Source of the DNA: an uncultured Oscillospiraceae bacterium
GTDB lineage: Bacteria; Bacillota; Clostridia; Oscillospirales; Oscillospiraceae
Direction of reading: 5' to 3'
NCBI GenBank assembly: GCA_947589225.1
Contig: CANQBC010000004.1
Span: 1 to 64,000, forward strand
Length of the DNA stretch: 64,000 nt
In this document: piece by piece, positions 16,971 through 24,928 of the stretch
How positions within the stretch are numbered: position 1 is the stretch's first letter
Layout of the letters: each line of letters starts with the position of its first letter
Position numbers and translations under genes: made by a program
Notes under the pieces: generated by a model
What the model saw: only the letters and a program-made list of their open reading frames with translations
The model's database searches: none
What the model was told of the DNA's origin: nothing

Positions 16971-16979
16971 TTGTCCACC

Positions 16980-17597
16980 TCAAAGCGTTTCGTCGGACTG
17001 GCGCTGGAGCTCCTCGCCGTAGCGGAAGATCCAGGAGAGGAAGAACAGCGCCGCCGGGATCAGGAAGCGGGACAGCTCCAGGCGGAAGCTCACCGTGTAG
17101 CTCTTCACGTACTCCTGGTTCAGGAAATACCCGAACTCAAAGAGACGCAGCTCCATGGAGAAAATCAGAAATTCCGCCACACTGTAGACAGCCGCCTGCA
17201 CCAGGGTCATCCAGCCCAGCTTCCCGAGGTTTTCCGACACCGCGGAGTCGAAGGGCCGCCCCTCCGTCATGGGGGCCAGGATCCGATGGAGGATGCCCGC
17301 CTCCACCGCCGCGATGGCCAGCACCAGGGCGCCCGCCAGCATCATCACGACCACCGGCACCAGAGGCCGGGTGCTGCCCGGGACCAGCTGGGCGAGATTC
17401 AGCCGCACATTTCCCAAGGTCAGATGCAGGTCCCCGCCCACCAGCACCGCCACCGTGTCGTCGTTTCGGATGGACAGGTAGTAAGCGAAGGTGATGATGA
17501 TGCCCGCGAACAGGAGGATGGCGGTTGCGATGAAGATCGCCCGGAAGATCTTGGCGAACCGATCCAGCACACGCGCTGTCTTTTTGAGCTTTTCCAT
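16980..17597 (-). CDS. DUF2975 integral membrane protein
   Basis: The 205-residue protein has four predicted membrane spans (about 14-38, 75-100, 125-150 and 175-195) in the arrangement of DUF2975. The signature KLGWMTLVQAAVYSVAEFLI lies before the third span region. Start ATG 17597 has GGAGG 9 bases upstream; the longer reading from 17627 lacks such a site and would begin at the -10 box. Function is unknown. It is co-transcribed with the small Xre regulator. Confidence 0.75.
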   Translation of the reverse strand: MEKLKKTARVLDRFAKIFRAIFIATAILLFAGIIITFAYYLSIRNDDTVAVLVGGDLHLTLGNVRLNLAQLVPGSTRPLVPVVVMMLAGALVLAIAAVEAGILHRILAPMTEGRPFDSAVSENLGKLGWMTLVQAAVYSVAEFLIFSMELRLFEFGYFLNQEYVKSYTVSFRLELSRFLIPAALFFLSWIFRYGEELQRQSDETL

Positions 17598-17627
17598 ATC
17601 TGTGTCCTCCTTTTTGAAGATGGGCAC

Positions 17628-17682
17628 AGTATACCACGGATACTTATGTTTGTCAACTATTATTTAACGATAATCGTTAAAT
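17628..17682 (-). promoter_or_regulatory. Promoter and palindrome of the DUF2975-Xre operon
   Basis: On the minus strand TTGACA (17651-17656) and TATACT (17628-17633) have a 17-bp spacer. Just upstream of the -35 box lies a perfect 21-bp palindrome (17662-17682; ATTTAACGAT, central A, ATCGTTAAAT). Its position suits an activator or autoregulatory site; the Xre protein of this operon is the obvious candidate. Confidence 0.65.
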
Positions 17683-17692
17683 TTTTTATGTA

Positions 17693-18136
17693 CTATTTCC
17701 CCGTGGAGCCGAAGCCCCCCGCGCCGCGCTGGGTTTCGGAAAGCTCCTCCGCCTCCTGAAACTCCGTAAACGCCACGGGCATGACCACCAGCTGCGCGAC
17801 CCGGTCGCCGGGATTGACGGTGACGGGCTTATTGGAGTGGTTCAAAAGCGCAACCATGTACTCTCCCCGGTAGTCGGAGTCCACAACGCCCACCTTGTTG
17901 GCCGGGGCCAGGCCTGATTTAGAGGCGAGCCCCGAGCGGGCAAAGACGAAGCCGGCGTACCCCTCGGGGATCTCGGCGGTGAGGCCGGTGTGGATAAAAA
18001 CCGTCTCGCCGGGGCCGACGGTCAAAGGCGCGTCCATGCAGGCGTGGAGATCCGCCCCGGCGGAGAAGGGGGAGCCGCGTGAGGGGAGGACGGCGCGGGG
18101 ATCCAGCTTCTTGACCTTAATCGTTACGTTTTCCAT
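17693..18136 (-). CDS. dut: dUTP diphosphatase (trimeric dUTPase)
   Basis: The 147-residue enzyme holds the five conserved motifs of trimeric dUTPases: SAGADLHA, ARSGLASKSGLA, GVVDSDYRGEYMV with the catalytic Asp and uracil-binding hairpin, RVAQLVVMP and the C-terminal P-loop-like RGAGGFGSTGK. It hydrolyses dUTP to dUMP and keeps uracil out of DNA. It follows trxB by 34 bases, so co-transcription is likely. Confidence 0.95.
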   Translation of the reverse strand: MENVTIKVKKLDPRAVLPSRGSPFSAGADLHACMDAPLTVGPGETVFIHTGLTAEIPEGYAGFVFARSGLASKSGLAPANKVGVVDSDYRGEYMVALLNHSNKPVTVNPGDRVAQLVVMPVAFTEFQEAEELSETQRGAGGFGSTGK

Positions 18137-18170
18137 ACGTGTATTCCTTTCCTCTTTGCGTGGCCGCAGG

Positions 18171-19088
18171 TTACTTCAGCGCGTTCACGTATCTTGCCGC
18201 CGCCGTGGCGGCCACCGCGCCGTCGGAGGCGGCGGTGATCAGCTGCCGGAGGGCCTTCTTCCGGCCGTCGCCCGCCACGTAAATTCCCGGCGTGCCGGAC
18301 TCGCAGTCCTCCCCCGCCACGGCGTAGCCGGCCTCGTCCAGCCGGAGGACGTTGGCGAAGGCGGCGTTGTTGGGGATCATGCCAATGGCCGTAAAGACGC
18401 CGGGCGTGTCCAGGGTCCGCTCCTCGCCCGTCTCCAGATTTCGCACCCGCAGCGCGGCGACGCGGTTATTCCCGTCCGCCACCACCTCCGCCGGCACAAA
18501 TGGTGTCAAAAATTCCACATTTGCTTTCTTTTTGGCAGCCTCGATCAGGTGCCGCTCCGCCCGGAACTCCCGGCGGCGGTGAACGATGTACACCTTCTCA
18601 CACAGGGACGAGAGGTACAGCGCGTCCTCAAAGGCCGTGTTGCCGCCCCCGACGACGGCGACCTTGCGGCCCCGGAAAAAGGCCCCGTCGCAGGAGGCGC
18701 AGGTGGACACGCCCCGGCCGGAAAGCTCCGCGCCGCCGGGACAGTCCAGTTTTCTGTGTCCCGCGCCGGTGGCGATGATCACGGCCAGGGCCTCAAAATC
18801 GCCCTTGGCGGTGTGGATCAGCTTTACGTTGTCCCGAAGCTCGACGCCCGTGACGGCGGCGGTACGGATCTCCGCGCCCAGCGCCTGGGCCTGCTTCTGC
18901 CAGTTGTCCGCCAGCCGCCAGCCCTCGATCTGGGCGACGGAGGGAAAATTCTCCACGTTTTGCGAATTGATGATCTGTCCGCCGCAGACGGTGATCTCCA
19001 GGATAAGCGTGGAAAGCCCCGCCCTGCGGGCGTAGACCGCGGCTGTAAGCCCCGCGGGACCGCCGCCGATGATGATAAGATCGTACAT
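18171..19088 (-). CDS. trxB: Thioredoxin reductase
   Basis: The 305-residue flavoprotein has the FAD motif GGGPAG at residues 8-13, the redox pair CASC at 130-133, the NADPH-binding VVGGGNTAFEDA and the C-terminal FAD motif GIYVAGDGR (an atypical R where D is usual in GDxR-type ends). It transfers electrons from NADPH to thioredoxin. ATG 19088 follows CGGAGG; a reading from 19157 adds 23 residues with no site. The partner trxA is divergent 225 bases away. Confidence 0.93.
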   Translation of the reverse strand: MYDLIIIGGGPAGLTAAVYARRAGLSTLILEITVCGGQIINSQNVENFPSVAQIEGWRLADNWQKQAQALGAEIRTAAVTGVELRDNVKLIHTAKGDFEALAVIIATGAGHRKLDCPGGAELSGRGVSTCASCDGAFFRGRKVAVVGGGNTAFEDALYLSSLCEKVYIVHRRREFRAERHLIEAAKKKANVEFLTPFVPAEVVADGNNRVAALRVRNLETGEERTLDTPGVFTAIGMIPNNAAFANVLRLDEAGYAVAGEDCESGTPGIYVAGDGRKKALRQLITAASDGAVAATAAARYVNALK

Positions 19089-19149
19089 AAGCGCCTCCGA
19101 AAAGCAAAAAATAAATCTGTACTCGTATACCGTAAAGCGAAGTGGGATA

Positions 19150-19240
19150 CTTGCCATGTTTTTTGTCTCCCGGCGCCAACCGGGGAGACAAACGGTTTGA
19201 ATTTAAATATAATATCCGCATACGCGGATATTATAACACA
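19150..19240 (-). repeat. Solo copy of the 12.1-kb tandem repeat unit
   Basis: Read on the minus strand, this stretch aligns over about 90 bases with one unit of the array at 12101-12433. It has a 12-bp palindrome around ATAC (19208-19235), then CAAACCGTTTGTCTCCCCGG and a shortened final stem. It sits between the divergent trxB and trxA genes. Confidence 0.7.
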
Positions 19241-19252
19241 CTCACAAACAAA

Positions 19253-19281
19253 TTGACAGAGCCGTTTTGGGGAATTATAAT
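19253..19281 (+). promoter_or_regulatory. Consensus promoter of trxA
   Basis: TTGACA (19253-19258) and TATAAT (19276-19281) are both perfect and have a 17-bp spacer. Transcription should start about 25 bases before the trxA ATG. Confidence 0.85.
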
Positions 19282-19313
19282 GATGTTATCAAAAAAACAA
19301 AGGAGGCTTTTAT

Positions 19314-19619
19314 ATGGCTGATATTCTCAATAACGATTCTTTCGACGCGCAGGTGCTGGGCGGCGTCGGCAAGACGGTGGTGGACTTCTTCGCCACCTGG
19401 TGCGGCCCCTGCCGGATGCTCGCTCCCATCCTGGAGGAGGCGGAGCGCGACCACCCGGAGATACGCTTTGTGAAGGTGGACATTGACGAGTCCCCGGAGC
19501 TTGCCGTAAAATACGATGTCACGAGCGTCCCGACCCTCATGAAATTTGTGGACGGTTCCCCAGCCGGAGCCAGCGTCGGGCTCCTGCCCAGGGACGAGCT
19601 TGAGTCGTTCCTGGCGTAA
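19314..19619 (+). CDS. trxA: Thioredoxin
   Basis: The 101-residue protein has the active site WCGPC (residues 29-33), the cis-proline region VTSVPTLMKF and the family length. It is a cytosolic disulfide reductase served by the divergent trxB product. AAAGGAGG precedes the ATG and a strong terminator follows. Confidence 0.96.
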   Translation: MADILNNDSFDAQVLGGVGKTVVDFFATWCGPCRMLAPILEEAERDHPEIRFVKVDIDESPELAVKYDVTSVPTLMKFVDGSPAGASVGLLPRDELESFLA

Positions 19620-19658
19620 AAAAGCCGCCGGGGCGGCGTCTTTGCCAAATCAGACGGT

Positions 19659-19692
19659 CGAAGGACGGGGCAGCCCGTCCTTCGTTTTTTTT
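19659..19692 (+). terminator. Rho-independent terminator of trxA
   Basis: An 11-bp stem CGAAGGACGGG/CCCGTCCTTCG with loop GCAG is followed by eight T residues. Confidence 0.92.
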
Positions 19693-19712
19693 ATGCGTCC
19701 CCGGCGGGGAAC

Positions 19713-20604
19713 TCAGTCTGCGGCCTCGTAGGACCACAGATTTCGGATCTCGCCCTCCATGTCCTCCCAGGCCCAGCCGTGGCAGTTGGAGGGGCGGAAG
19801 GGGTCCAGGACCTGAAAGCCGTCGCTGTCCTTGCCCGTGATCACGATGTAATGCCCCTCCTCGGTGAAGCGGCCCGGCCCCATGATGCAGATGACCGGCC
19901 TGCCCGCCGAAAGCTCGGCCTCCACTGTGGGCTCCCACAGCGGCAGCTCTTTGGCGGTGAGGCCCAGCTTCTCCGCCCCGTCGGAGAAGAGCGTCCAGGC
20001 GGTGCCGTTGCCCGGCTCGCAGTACCCCTCCCGCAGGGCCAGATCCGCGACGCCGGACGGGGTCAGCGTCCCGTCGCCGGTAAGCCCCGCCGCCACCATG
20101 GACAGGGCCGTGGGGCCGCAGCCCGTCCAGCCCATCAGCCCCGCGCCGTAGACTATGTACCCCCAGCGGCTGTCCCACTGGGTGAAGTAGGGGATCTCCC
20201 CCCTTCGTCACGTCTACCGTCAGCGCCGGATCCGGCTCCCGCGGGCCCTCGTAATTTTCTACAAACTCCCGCATCTCCGGGTTTTTCTCCTCCGCCAGGG
20301 CCAGCATCGCGGCGTACTCGTCCGTCTGCGCCGCCCCGTCCCCCTCCTCCGGCGAAACGGCATAGCCCGGCCCGGACACGACGGAGTCCCCCTCTCCACG
20401 CCCGTCCCGCTCCACGAACCGGGTCTCACCTGCCTCTCCGGCGTCCGCGCCGTCCCCGGAGGGTCTGCGCAGAATGAGAACGGTGGCGGCAACGACGCAT
20501 ACGATCAGAACGCACAGCAGCGCCTCCGCCGCCCTTTGCCGTCTCAGCGCCCGGCGCGCCCGGCGCTCCCGCGACAGGCGTCTCGATCCCGTTTGAAGCT
20601 CCAT
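19713..20604 (-). pseudogene. Frameshifted C39-like peptidase with membrane anchor
   Basis: The first part, from ATG 20604 (AAAGGGAGGG upstream), encodes a basic N terminus, one membrane helix (about residues 28-46) and a linker down to TVDVTKG. The reading frame is then lost at a run of six C residues (20198-20203; G6 on the coding strand). With five bases the frame continues as GEIPYFTQWDSRWGY and joins the reading frame ending at 19713, which contains GWTGCGPTALSMV (catalytic Cys), GHYIVITG (His) and VLDPF (Asp), the C39-like triad. The intact gene would encode about 296 residues, an extracytoplasmic cysteine peptidase or amidase. Sequencing error, a real mutation or slippage are all possible. 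Confidence 0.75.
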
Positions 20605-20686
20605 GGCTTTCCCTCCCTTTGAGGCAAGTATACGCCCGTATGAAACGCAAAGGCCGCAGGGGTGCATCAAAACGGAAAAGTTTTTT

Positions 20687-20895
20687 AGCCTGTCGAAAAA
20701 GGCCTTTGGCCTTTTTCCGACAAAGGGGAACGTGCGGGAAACTCCGCATGAATTTTGCAAAATTCACGCGGAGTTTCCCTGCCGTTTTGCTCCGCGCACG
20801 GCCCCCTTGGGGCCGCACACTCCGCAAAACAAAAGGTATTTTTTCCGACGTACGTGCCGCCGGAAAAAACGCTCGGTTTGAATTTTTTGACAATA
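20687..20895. repeat. Hairpin repeat family 1, copy A
   Basis: The stretch contains three nested palindromes: an AAAGGCC/GGCCTTT type stem (20694-20722), GGGAAACTCCGC/GCGGAGTTTCCC around a GCAAAATTC-containing loop (20736-20779), and the stem ending in GCACGTA on the minus strand (20835-20870). Its reverse complement aligns along its length with copy B at 41006-41407. Open frames here are repeat-encoded and not genes. It fills the gap between the C39-like and CotF-like genes. Confidence 0.75.
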
Positions 20896-20952
20896 TGGAA
20901 AAATCCCGTGAGCATACGTCTCACGGGATTTTTCCATATGGGTTTCCGAGCT

Positions 20953-21201
20953 TCAGTTGGCGCTGGCGTACTTCTGCTTCACCTGGTCGATCTTCGCCTG
21001 GGGTACGGTCTCCGTGGAGTACCAGCCCTTCTGGCTCATCTGCTTATAGATGGTGTCCTGCATGCAAAGGGCGTCCGTCAGCGCGGATTTGAAGGCGGTG
21101 TTGACCTTCTCGGTGGAGGATTCGATGGCGCCGTGCATATAGAGGTCGCACACGCCCTTGGTGGTCAGGAGGATGCCCTCCATGATGGTCTTGTCGTCCA
21201 T
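20953..21201 (-). CDS. CotF-like spore coat protein
   Basis: The 82-residue helical protein resembles the CotF domain (DDKTIMEGILLTTKGVCDLYMHGAIES, then LTDALCMQDTIYKQMSQKGWY), a ferritin-like short helical fold found in spore coat proteins of Bacilli and Clostridia. It would be made in the mother cell and placed in the coat; that role is family knowledge. It ends in YASAN. Another small helical protein gene lies 15 bases upstream in the same orientation. Confidence 0.75.
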   Translation of the reverse strand: MDDKTIMEGILLTTKGVCDLYMHGAIESSTEKVNTAFKSALTDALCMQDTIYKQMSQKGWYSTETVPQAKIDQVKQKYASAN

Positions 21202-21216
21202 GTCTGTTCTCCTTCC

Positions 21217-21390
21217 TTACACAAGCGCGTAGAATTTACCGAAGATCTGGCGGTTTTTGTCCACCCACTGCTGGGCCTGGGCCTTGAGCTGGGGATCCTG
21301 GAGCGTGTTCACCGCGTCCTGGCACTGCTTTGCCAGATATTCCGCGTGTCCAAGCGCGTCCTCGATATAGAGCAGTTCTTTGGAGCTCAT
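21217..21390 (-). CDS. Small helical protein paired with the CotF-like gene
   Basis: The 57-residue product starts MSSKELLYIEDALGHAEYL and ends in IFGKFYALV. It is predicted to be two helices and resembles short companions of CotF-like coat proteins in Clostridia. Support for a real gene: GCGAGGTGAT 5 bases before the ATG, orientation and a 15-base gap to the CotF-like gene, and no internal stops. It was probably co-expressed during sporulation. Confidence 0.65.
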   Translation of the reverse strand: MSSKELLYIEDALGHAEYLAKQCQDAVNTLQDPQLKAQAQQWVDKNRQIFGKFYALV

Positions 21391-21502
21391 AATAAAATCA
21401 CCTCGCGGTTATTTTGCCGCGAGGCCGCCTTTTTATTCATAAAAACCGCACGCATATCGGGAGGACAAGAGGAATAGATTTCAAGTAAAGAGGTGACGGA
21501 AC

Positions 21503-21973
21503 ATGAAAATCAATCCAAAAAAACTGATCGTCTGCCTTGCCATCCCCCTCGCCGTGGGGGGACTGGCGGCGGTGTTGTCCATGTCCGGCATGAGGGAATT
21601 CGACGCACTCCGAAAACCCCCGTTGACGCCGCCGGGGTGGGTGTTCCCCGTGGTGTGGACGGCGCTGTACCTCATGATGGGTTTGGCCTCATACCTTGTC
21701 AGCGAGGCCAAGGGGCCGCGAGAGGACATTTCCGCCGCCCTGACGGTCTACGGCTGCCAGCTGGCCCTCAATTTCTTCTGGCCCATCCTCTTTTTCCACT
21801 TCAAGCTGTGGCTCTTCGCCTTTTTCTGGCTTTTGGCCCTGTGGCTCGCGGTCATCGCTACGCTGGCCTTCTTCCGGAAGCTGGACAAACGGGCCGGGAC
21901 GCTCATCCTTCCCTACCTCGTCTGGGTGACCTTCGCGGGGTATCTCAACTTCGGGGTATACCTCCTCAATTGA
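21503..21973 (+). CDS. tspO: TspO/MBR family membrane protein
   Basis: The 156-residue protein has five membrane spans and the family motifs KPPLTPPGWVFPVVWTALYLMMGLASYLV (residues 37-65), LNFFWPILFF and a C-terminal WVTFAGYLNFGVYLLN. TspO proteins bind porphyrins and related ligands in the membrane; the physiological role in anaerobes is unclear. AAGAGGTGACGG lies before the ATG. It is convergent with the DegV gene. Confidence 0.92.
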   Translation: MKINPKKLIVCLAIPLAVGGLAAVLSMSGMREFDALRKPPLTPPGWVFPVVWTALYLMMGLASYLVSEAKGPREDISAALTVYGCQLALNFFWPILFFHFKLWLFAFFWLLALWLAVIATLAFFRKLDKRAGTLILPYLVWVTFAGYLNFGVYLLN

Positions 21974-21988
21974 CCGCGCAAAAACGCT

Positions 21989-22023
21989 GACGGGGATCGA
22001 ACCATTCTTGGTTCGCCCCCGTC
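21989..22023. terminator. Hairpin between convergent tspO and degV-type genes
   Basis: GACGGGGATCGAACCA pairs with TGGTTCGCCCCCGTC around TTCT with one bulge. It has no T-tract, so it is only a tentative terminator. The stem contains a GATCGAACC block that resembles, but does not match, the tRNA-arm-like repeats. Confidence 0.4.
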
Positions 22024-22031
22024 GCATCGGT

Positions 22032-22904
22032 CTATCTTACGTCCCCCAGGAAGAAGATCGCCAGGGTGCCCGGGCCCGAGTGGGCGCCTATGACGGGGCC
22101 AATGGAGTTGATGGTAATATCCAGGGGATGCAGCGCTTCGCTGACCAGGGAGGCCAGGTATTTCGCGTCCTCCTCGCAGTCGCCGTGGCTGATGAATACG
22201 TGCTGGTGGGCGATGTCGTCGCCGGTCTTGGCGCACTTGTCAAATATGGCCTTGATGGCCGCCTTTCTCCCCTTGGCCTTGGACATGTTTATAAGCCGAC
22301 CCTCATCGTCCACATGGAGGACGGGCTTTATATTCAGGAGCGTCCCCACGGCGGCGGTGGCGGCGCTGACCCGCCCGCCCCGCTTGAGGAAGAAGAGGTC
22401 GTCCACCGTGAACCAGTGTACCACCCTGGGGGCGGTAGCGGCGGCAAAGTCGCGCAGCTCCTCCAGGCCGGCCCCCTCCCGCTTTTTCATGGCGGCCAGG
22501 TAGACGAGCAGGCCCTGCCCCATGGAGGCGCATTTGGAATCCACCACGTAGATCTTCCGATCCGGGTACTTTTCCAGCAGCTCCTCCGCCGCGATGGCCC
22601 CGTTCTGGCAGGTACTGGAGAGCGCCGTGGCGAAGCCAATATACAGGATGTCCTGCCCCTTCTCAAGGTAGGGCGTCATGATCTCCACAAACTCGCTGGG
22701 GTTGACGGCGGAGGTGGAGGCGTTGCCGCCGTTCCTCAGGGCCGCGTAAAACTCCCCGCCGGGGATCTCCCGCTCGTCCAGATAGTTGCGAAACTCCCTG
22801 CCATCAAGATTCACCTTAAGCGGCAGAACCTGTATATCCAGCTCCTCCGCCATTGACGCGGGCAGGTCGCAGGAGGAATCGGTAAGTATGATGTAGTTGT
22901 CCAC
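22032..22904 (-). CDS. DegV family fatty acid-binding protein (FakB-like)
   Basis: The 290-residue protein shows DegV hallmarks: ILTDSSCDLPASMAEEL at the N terminus, TSAVNPSEF with the conserved Thr-Ser that contacts the carboxylate, GFATALSSTCQNG and HSGPGTLAIFFLG at the end. Such proteins bind a fatty acid and present it to FakA (gene at 14238) for phosphorylation. It stands alone between a convergent tspO and the tsf terminator. Confidence 0.9.
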   Translation of the reverse strand: MDNYIILTDSSCDLPASMAEELDIQVLPLKVNLDGREFRNYLDEREIPGGEFYAALRNGGNASTSAVNPSEFVEIMTPYLEKGQDILYIGFATALSSTCQNGAIAAEELLEKYPDRKIYVVDSKCASMGQGLLVYLAAMKKREGAGLEELRDFAAATAPRVVHWFTVDDLFFLKRGGRVSAATAAVGTLLNIKPVLHVDDEGRLINMSKAKGRKAAIKAIFDKCAKTGDDIAHQHVFISHGDCEEDAKYLASLVSEALHPLDITINSIGPVIGAHSGPGTLAIFFLGDVR

Positions 22905-23032
22905 TGTGTTTCCATCTCCTCAGATATAAGATTATTCCGTTCTTCATTATATCAATCCCCACGGGTCTTGTCGAGTACAAATTCCTTTCCGTCTGTGCAA
23001 AAAAAGCCCCGAAGGCAAAAAATCCCAACAGC

Positions 23033-23063
23033 AAAAGCCCCGAAGGACACCTTCGGGGCTTTT
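23033..23063. terminator. Terminator of the rpsB-tsf operon
   Basis: A 14-bp stem AAAAGCCCCGAAGG/CCTTCGGGGCTTTT around ACA lies 20 bases after the tsf stop codon. It is symmetric and should work in both directions. A partial second copy (GCCCCGAAGGC) lies at 23006-23016. Confidence 0.85.
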
Positions 23064-23083
23064 TTGCAGGAATGCTGCGCGCT

Positions 23084-23998
23084 TTACTTCACCAGCTTGG
23101 CGACCTCGGCGGCCAGATCGTCCTGGCGCTTCTCGATGCCCTCGCCCTTCTCAAAGCGGACGGCGCCGGCAAACTTCACCGCGCCTCCCATGGCCTTGGC
23201 GGCGGAGGCGATATACTGCTCCACGGTCATGGAGCCGTCCTTGACAAAATCCTGCTGCAAAAGGCAGTTCTCGGAGTAGAACTTGCCCATCTTGCCCATG
23301 ACGATCTTCTCGCGGACCTGGGCGGGCTTGCTGGCCATGGCGGGGTCGTTCTCCATCTGGGCCAGCATGATCTTCTTCTCCTCGTCCAGCGTCGCCTGAT
23401 CCACCTGGCTCTTGTCCCAGAAACGGGGGTTGAGCGCGGCGATCTGCATGGCCACGTCCTTGCCGATGGTCTCCACAGAGGCGGCGGGCAGGGCGGTCTC
23501 CAGGTTCACGATGACGCCGATCTTGCCGCCCATGTGGACGTAGGGGACGGACACGCCGGTGTCGAAGCGGGCGAAGCGGCGGACGTTGATGTTCTCGCCG
23601 ATGACCAGCACCTTCTCGTTCTGGGCCTCCTTGACGGTGAGCTCGGAATTGGGGTACTTGCAGGCCATCAGGGCGTCAAGATCCGCGGGGGCGTCATGGG
23701 CCACAACGGCGGCGATCTGGTGGACGTAATCCACAAAAACATCGTTCTTGGCCACGAAGTCGGACTCGGCGTTGACCTCCACGCACACGCCCACACCGTC
23801 AATAACGGCGGCGTAAGCCACGCCCTCGGCGGCAATGCGGCCGGCCTTCTTCTGGGCGGCGGCAAGGCCCTTCTCACGCAACCATTCGACTGCCTTGTCC
23901 ATATCGCCGTCGGTAGCGGCAAGGGCTTTCTTGCAGTCCATCATGCCCACGCCGGTCATCTCACGAAGATTCTTTACATCTGCGGCGGAAATAGCCAT
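23084..23998 (-). CDS. tsf: Translation elongation factor Ts
   Basis: The 304-residue protein begins with the UBA-like domain (ISAADVKNLREMTGVGMMDCKKAL, residues 3-26) and contains the TDFVAKN-like motif SDFVAKNDVF that contacts EF-Tu. It exchanges GDP for GTP on EF-Tu. It is the second gene of the rpsB-tsf operon, with an 18-base gap. Confidence 0.97.
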   Translation of the reverse strand: MAISAADVKNLREMTGVGMMDCKKALAATDGDMDKAVEWLREKGLAAAQKKAGRIAAEGVAYAAVIDGVGVCVEVNAESDFVAKNDVFVDYVHQIAAVVAHDAPADLDALMACKYPNSELTVKEAQNEKVLVIGENINVRRFARFDTGVSVPYVHMGGKIGVIVNLETALPAASVETIGKDVAMQIAALNPRFWDKSQVDQATLDEEKKIMLAQMENDPAMASKPAQVREKIVMGKMGKFYSENCLLQQDFVKDGSMTVEQYIASAAKAMGGAVKFAGAVRFEKGEGIEKRQDDLAAEVAKLVK

Positions 23999-24016
23999 AG
24001 TTTTCGTCCTCCCGTA

Positions 24017-24754
<738 letters not shown>

Positions 24755-24902
24755 TGTCTGTTCTCCTTTTCATTTTAAGTTCTTACCTCCACGGCGATCA
24801 GCCGGCGCGCAAGCCTTACGGCACCATACGCGACGTCCCGCCGTGTGCGTAATACCCCTTTTGGGGCTTTAGCATTATAACAAAGCCTTTTTCAAATTGC
24901 AA
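24755..24902 (-). promoter_or_regulatory. rpsB promoter and structured leader
   Basis: On the minus strand TTGCAA (24897-24902) and TATAAT (24874-24879) are 17 bp apart. The leader of about 110 bases contains GCCCC/GGGGC near its start and an ACGGC...GCCGT pairing (about 24805-24840). A role in S2 feedback is possible but unproven. Confidence 0.6.
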
Positions 24903-24928
24903 GGATTATTTTGCGCTTTTTGCCGCTT

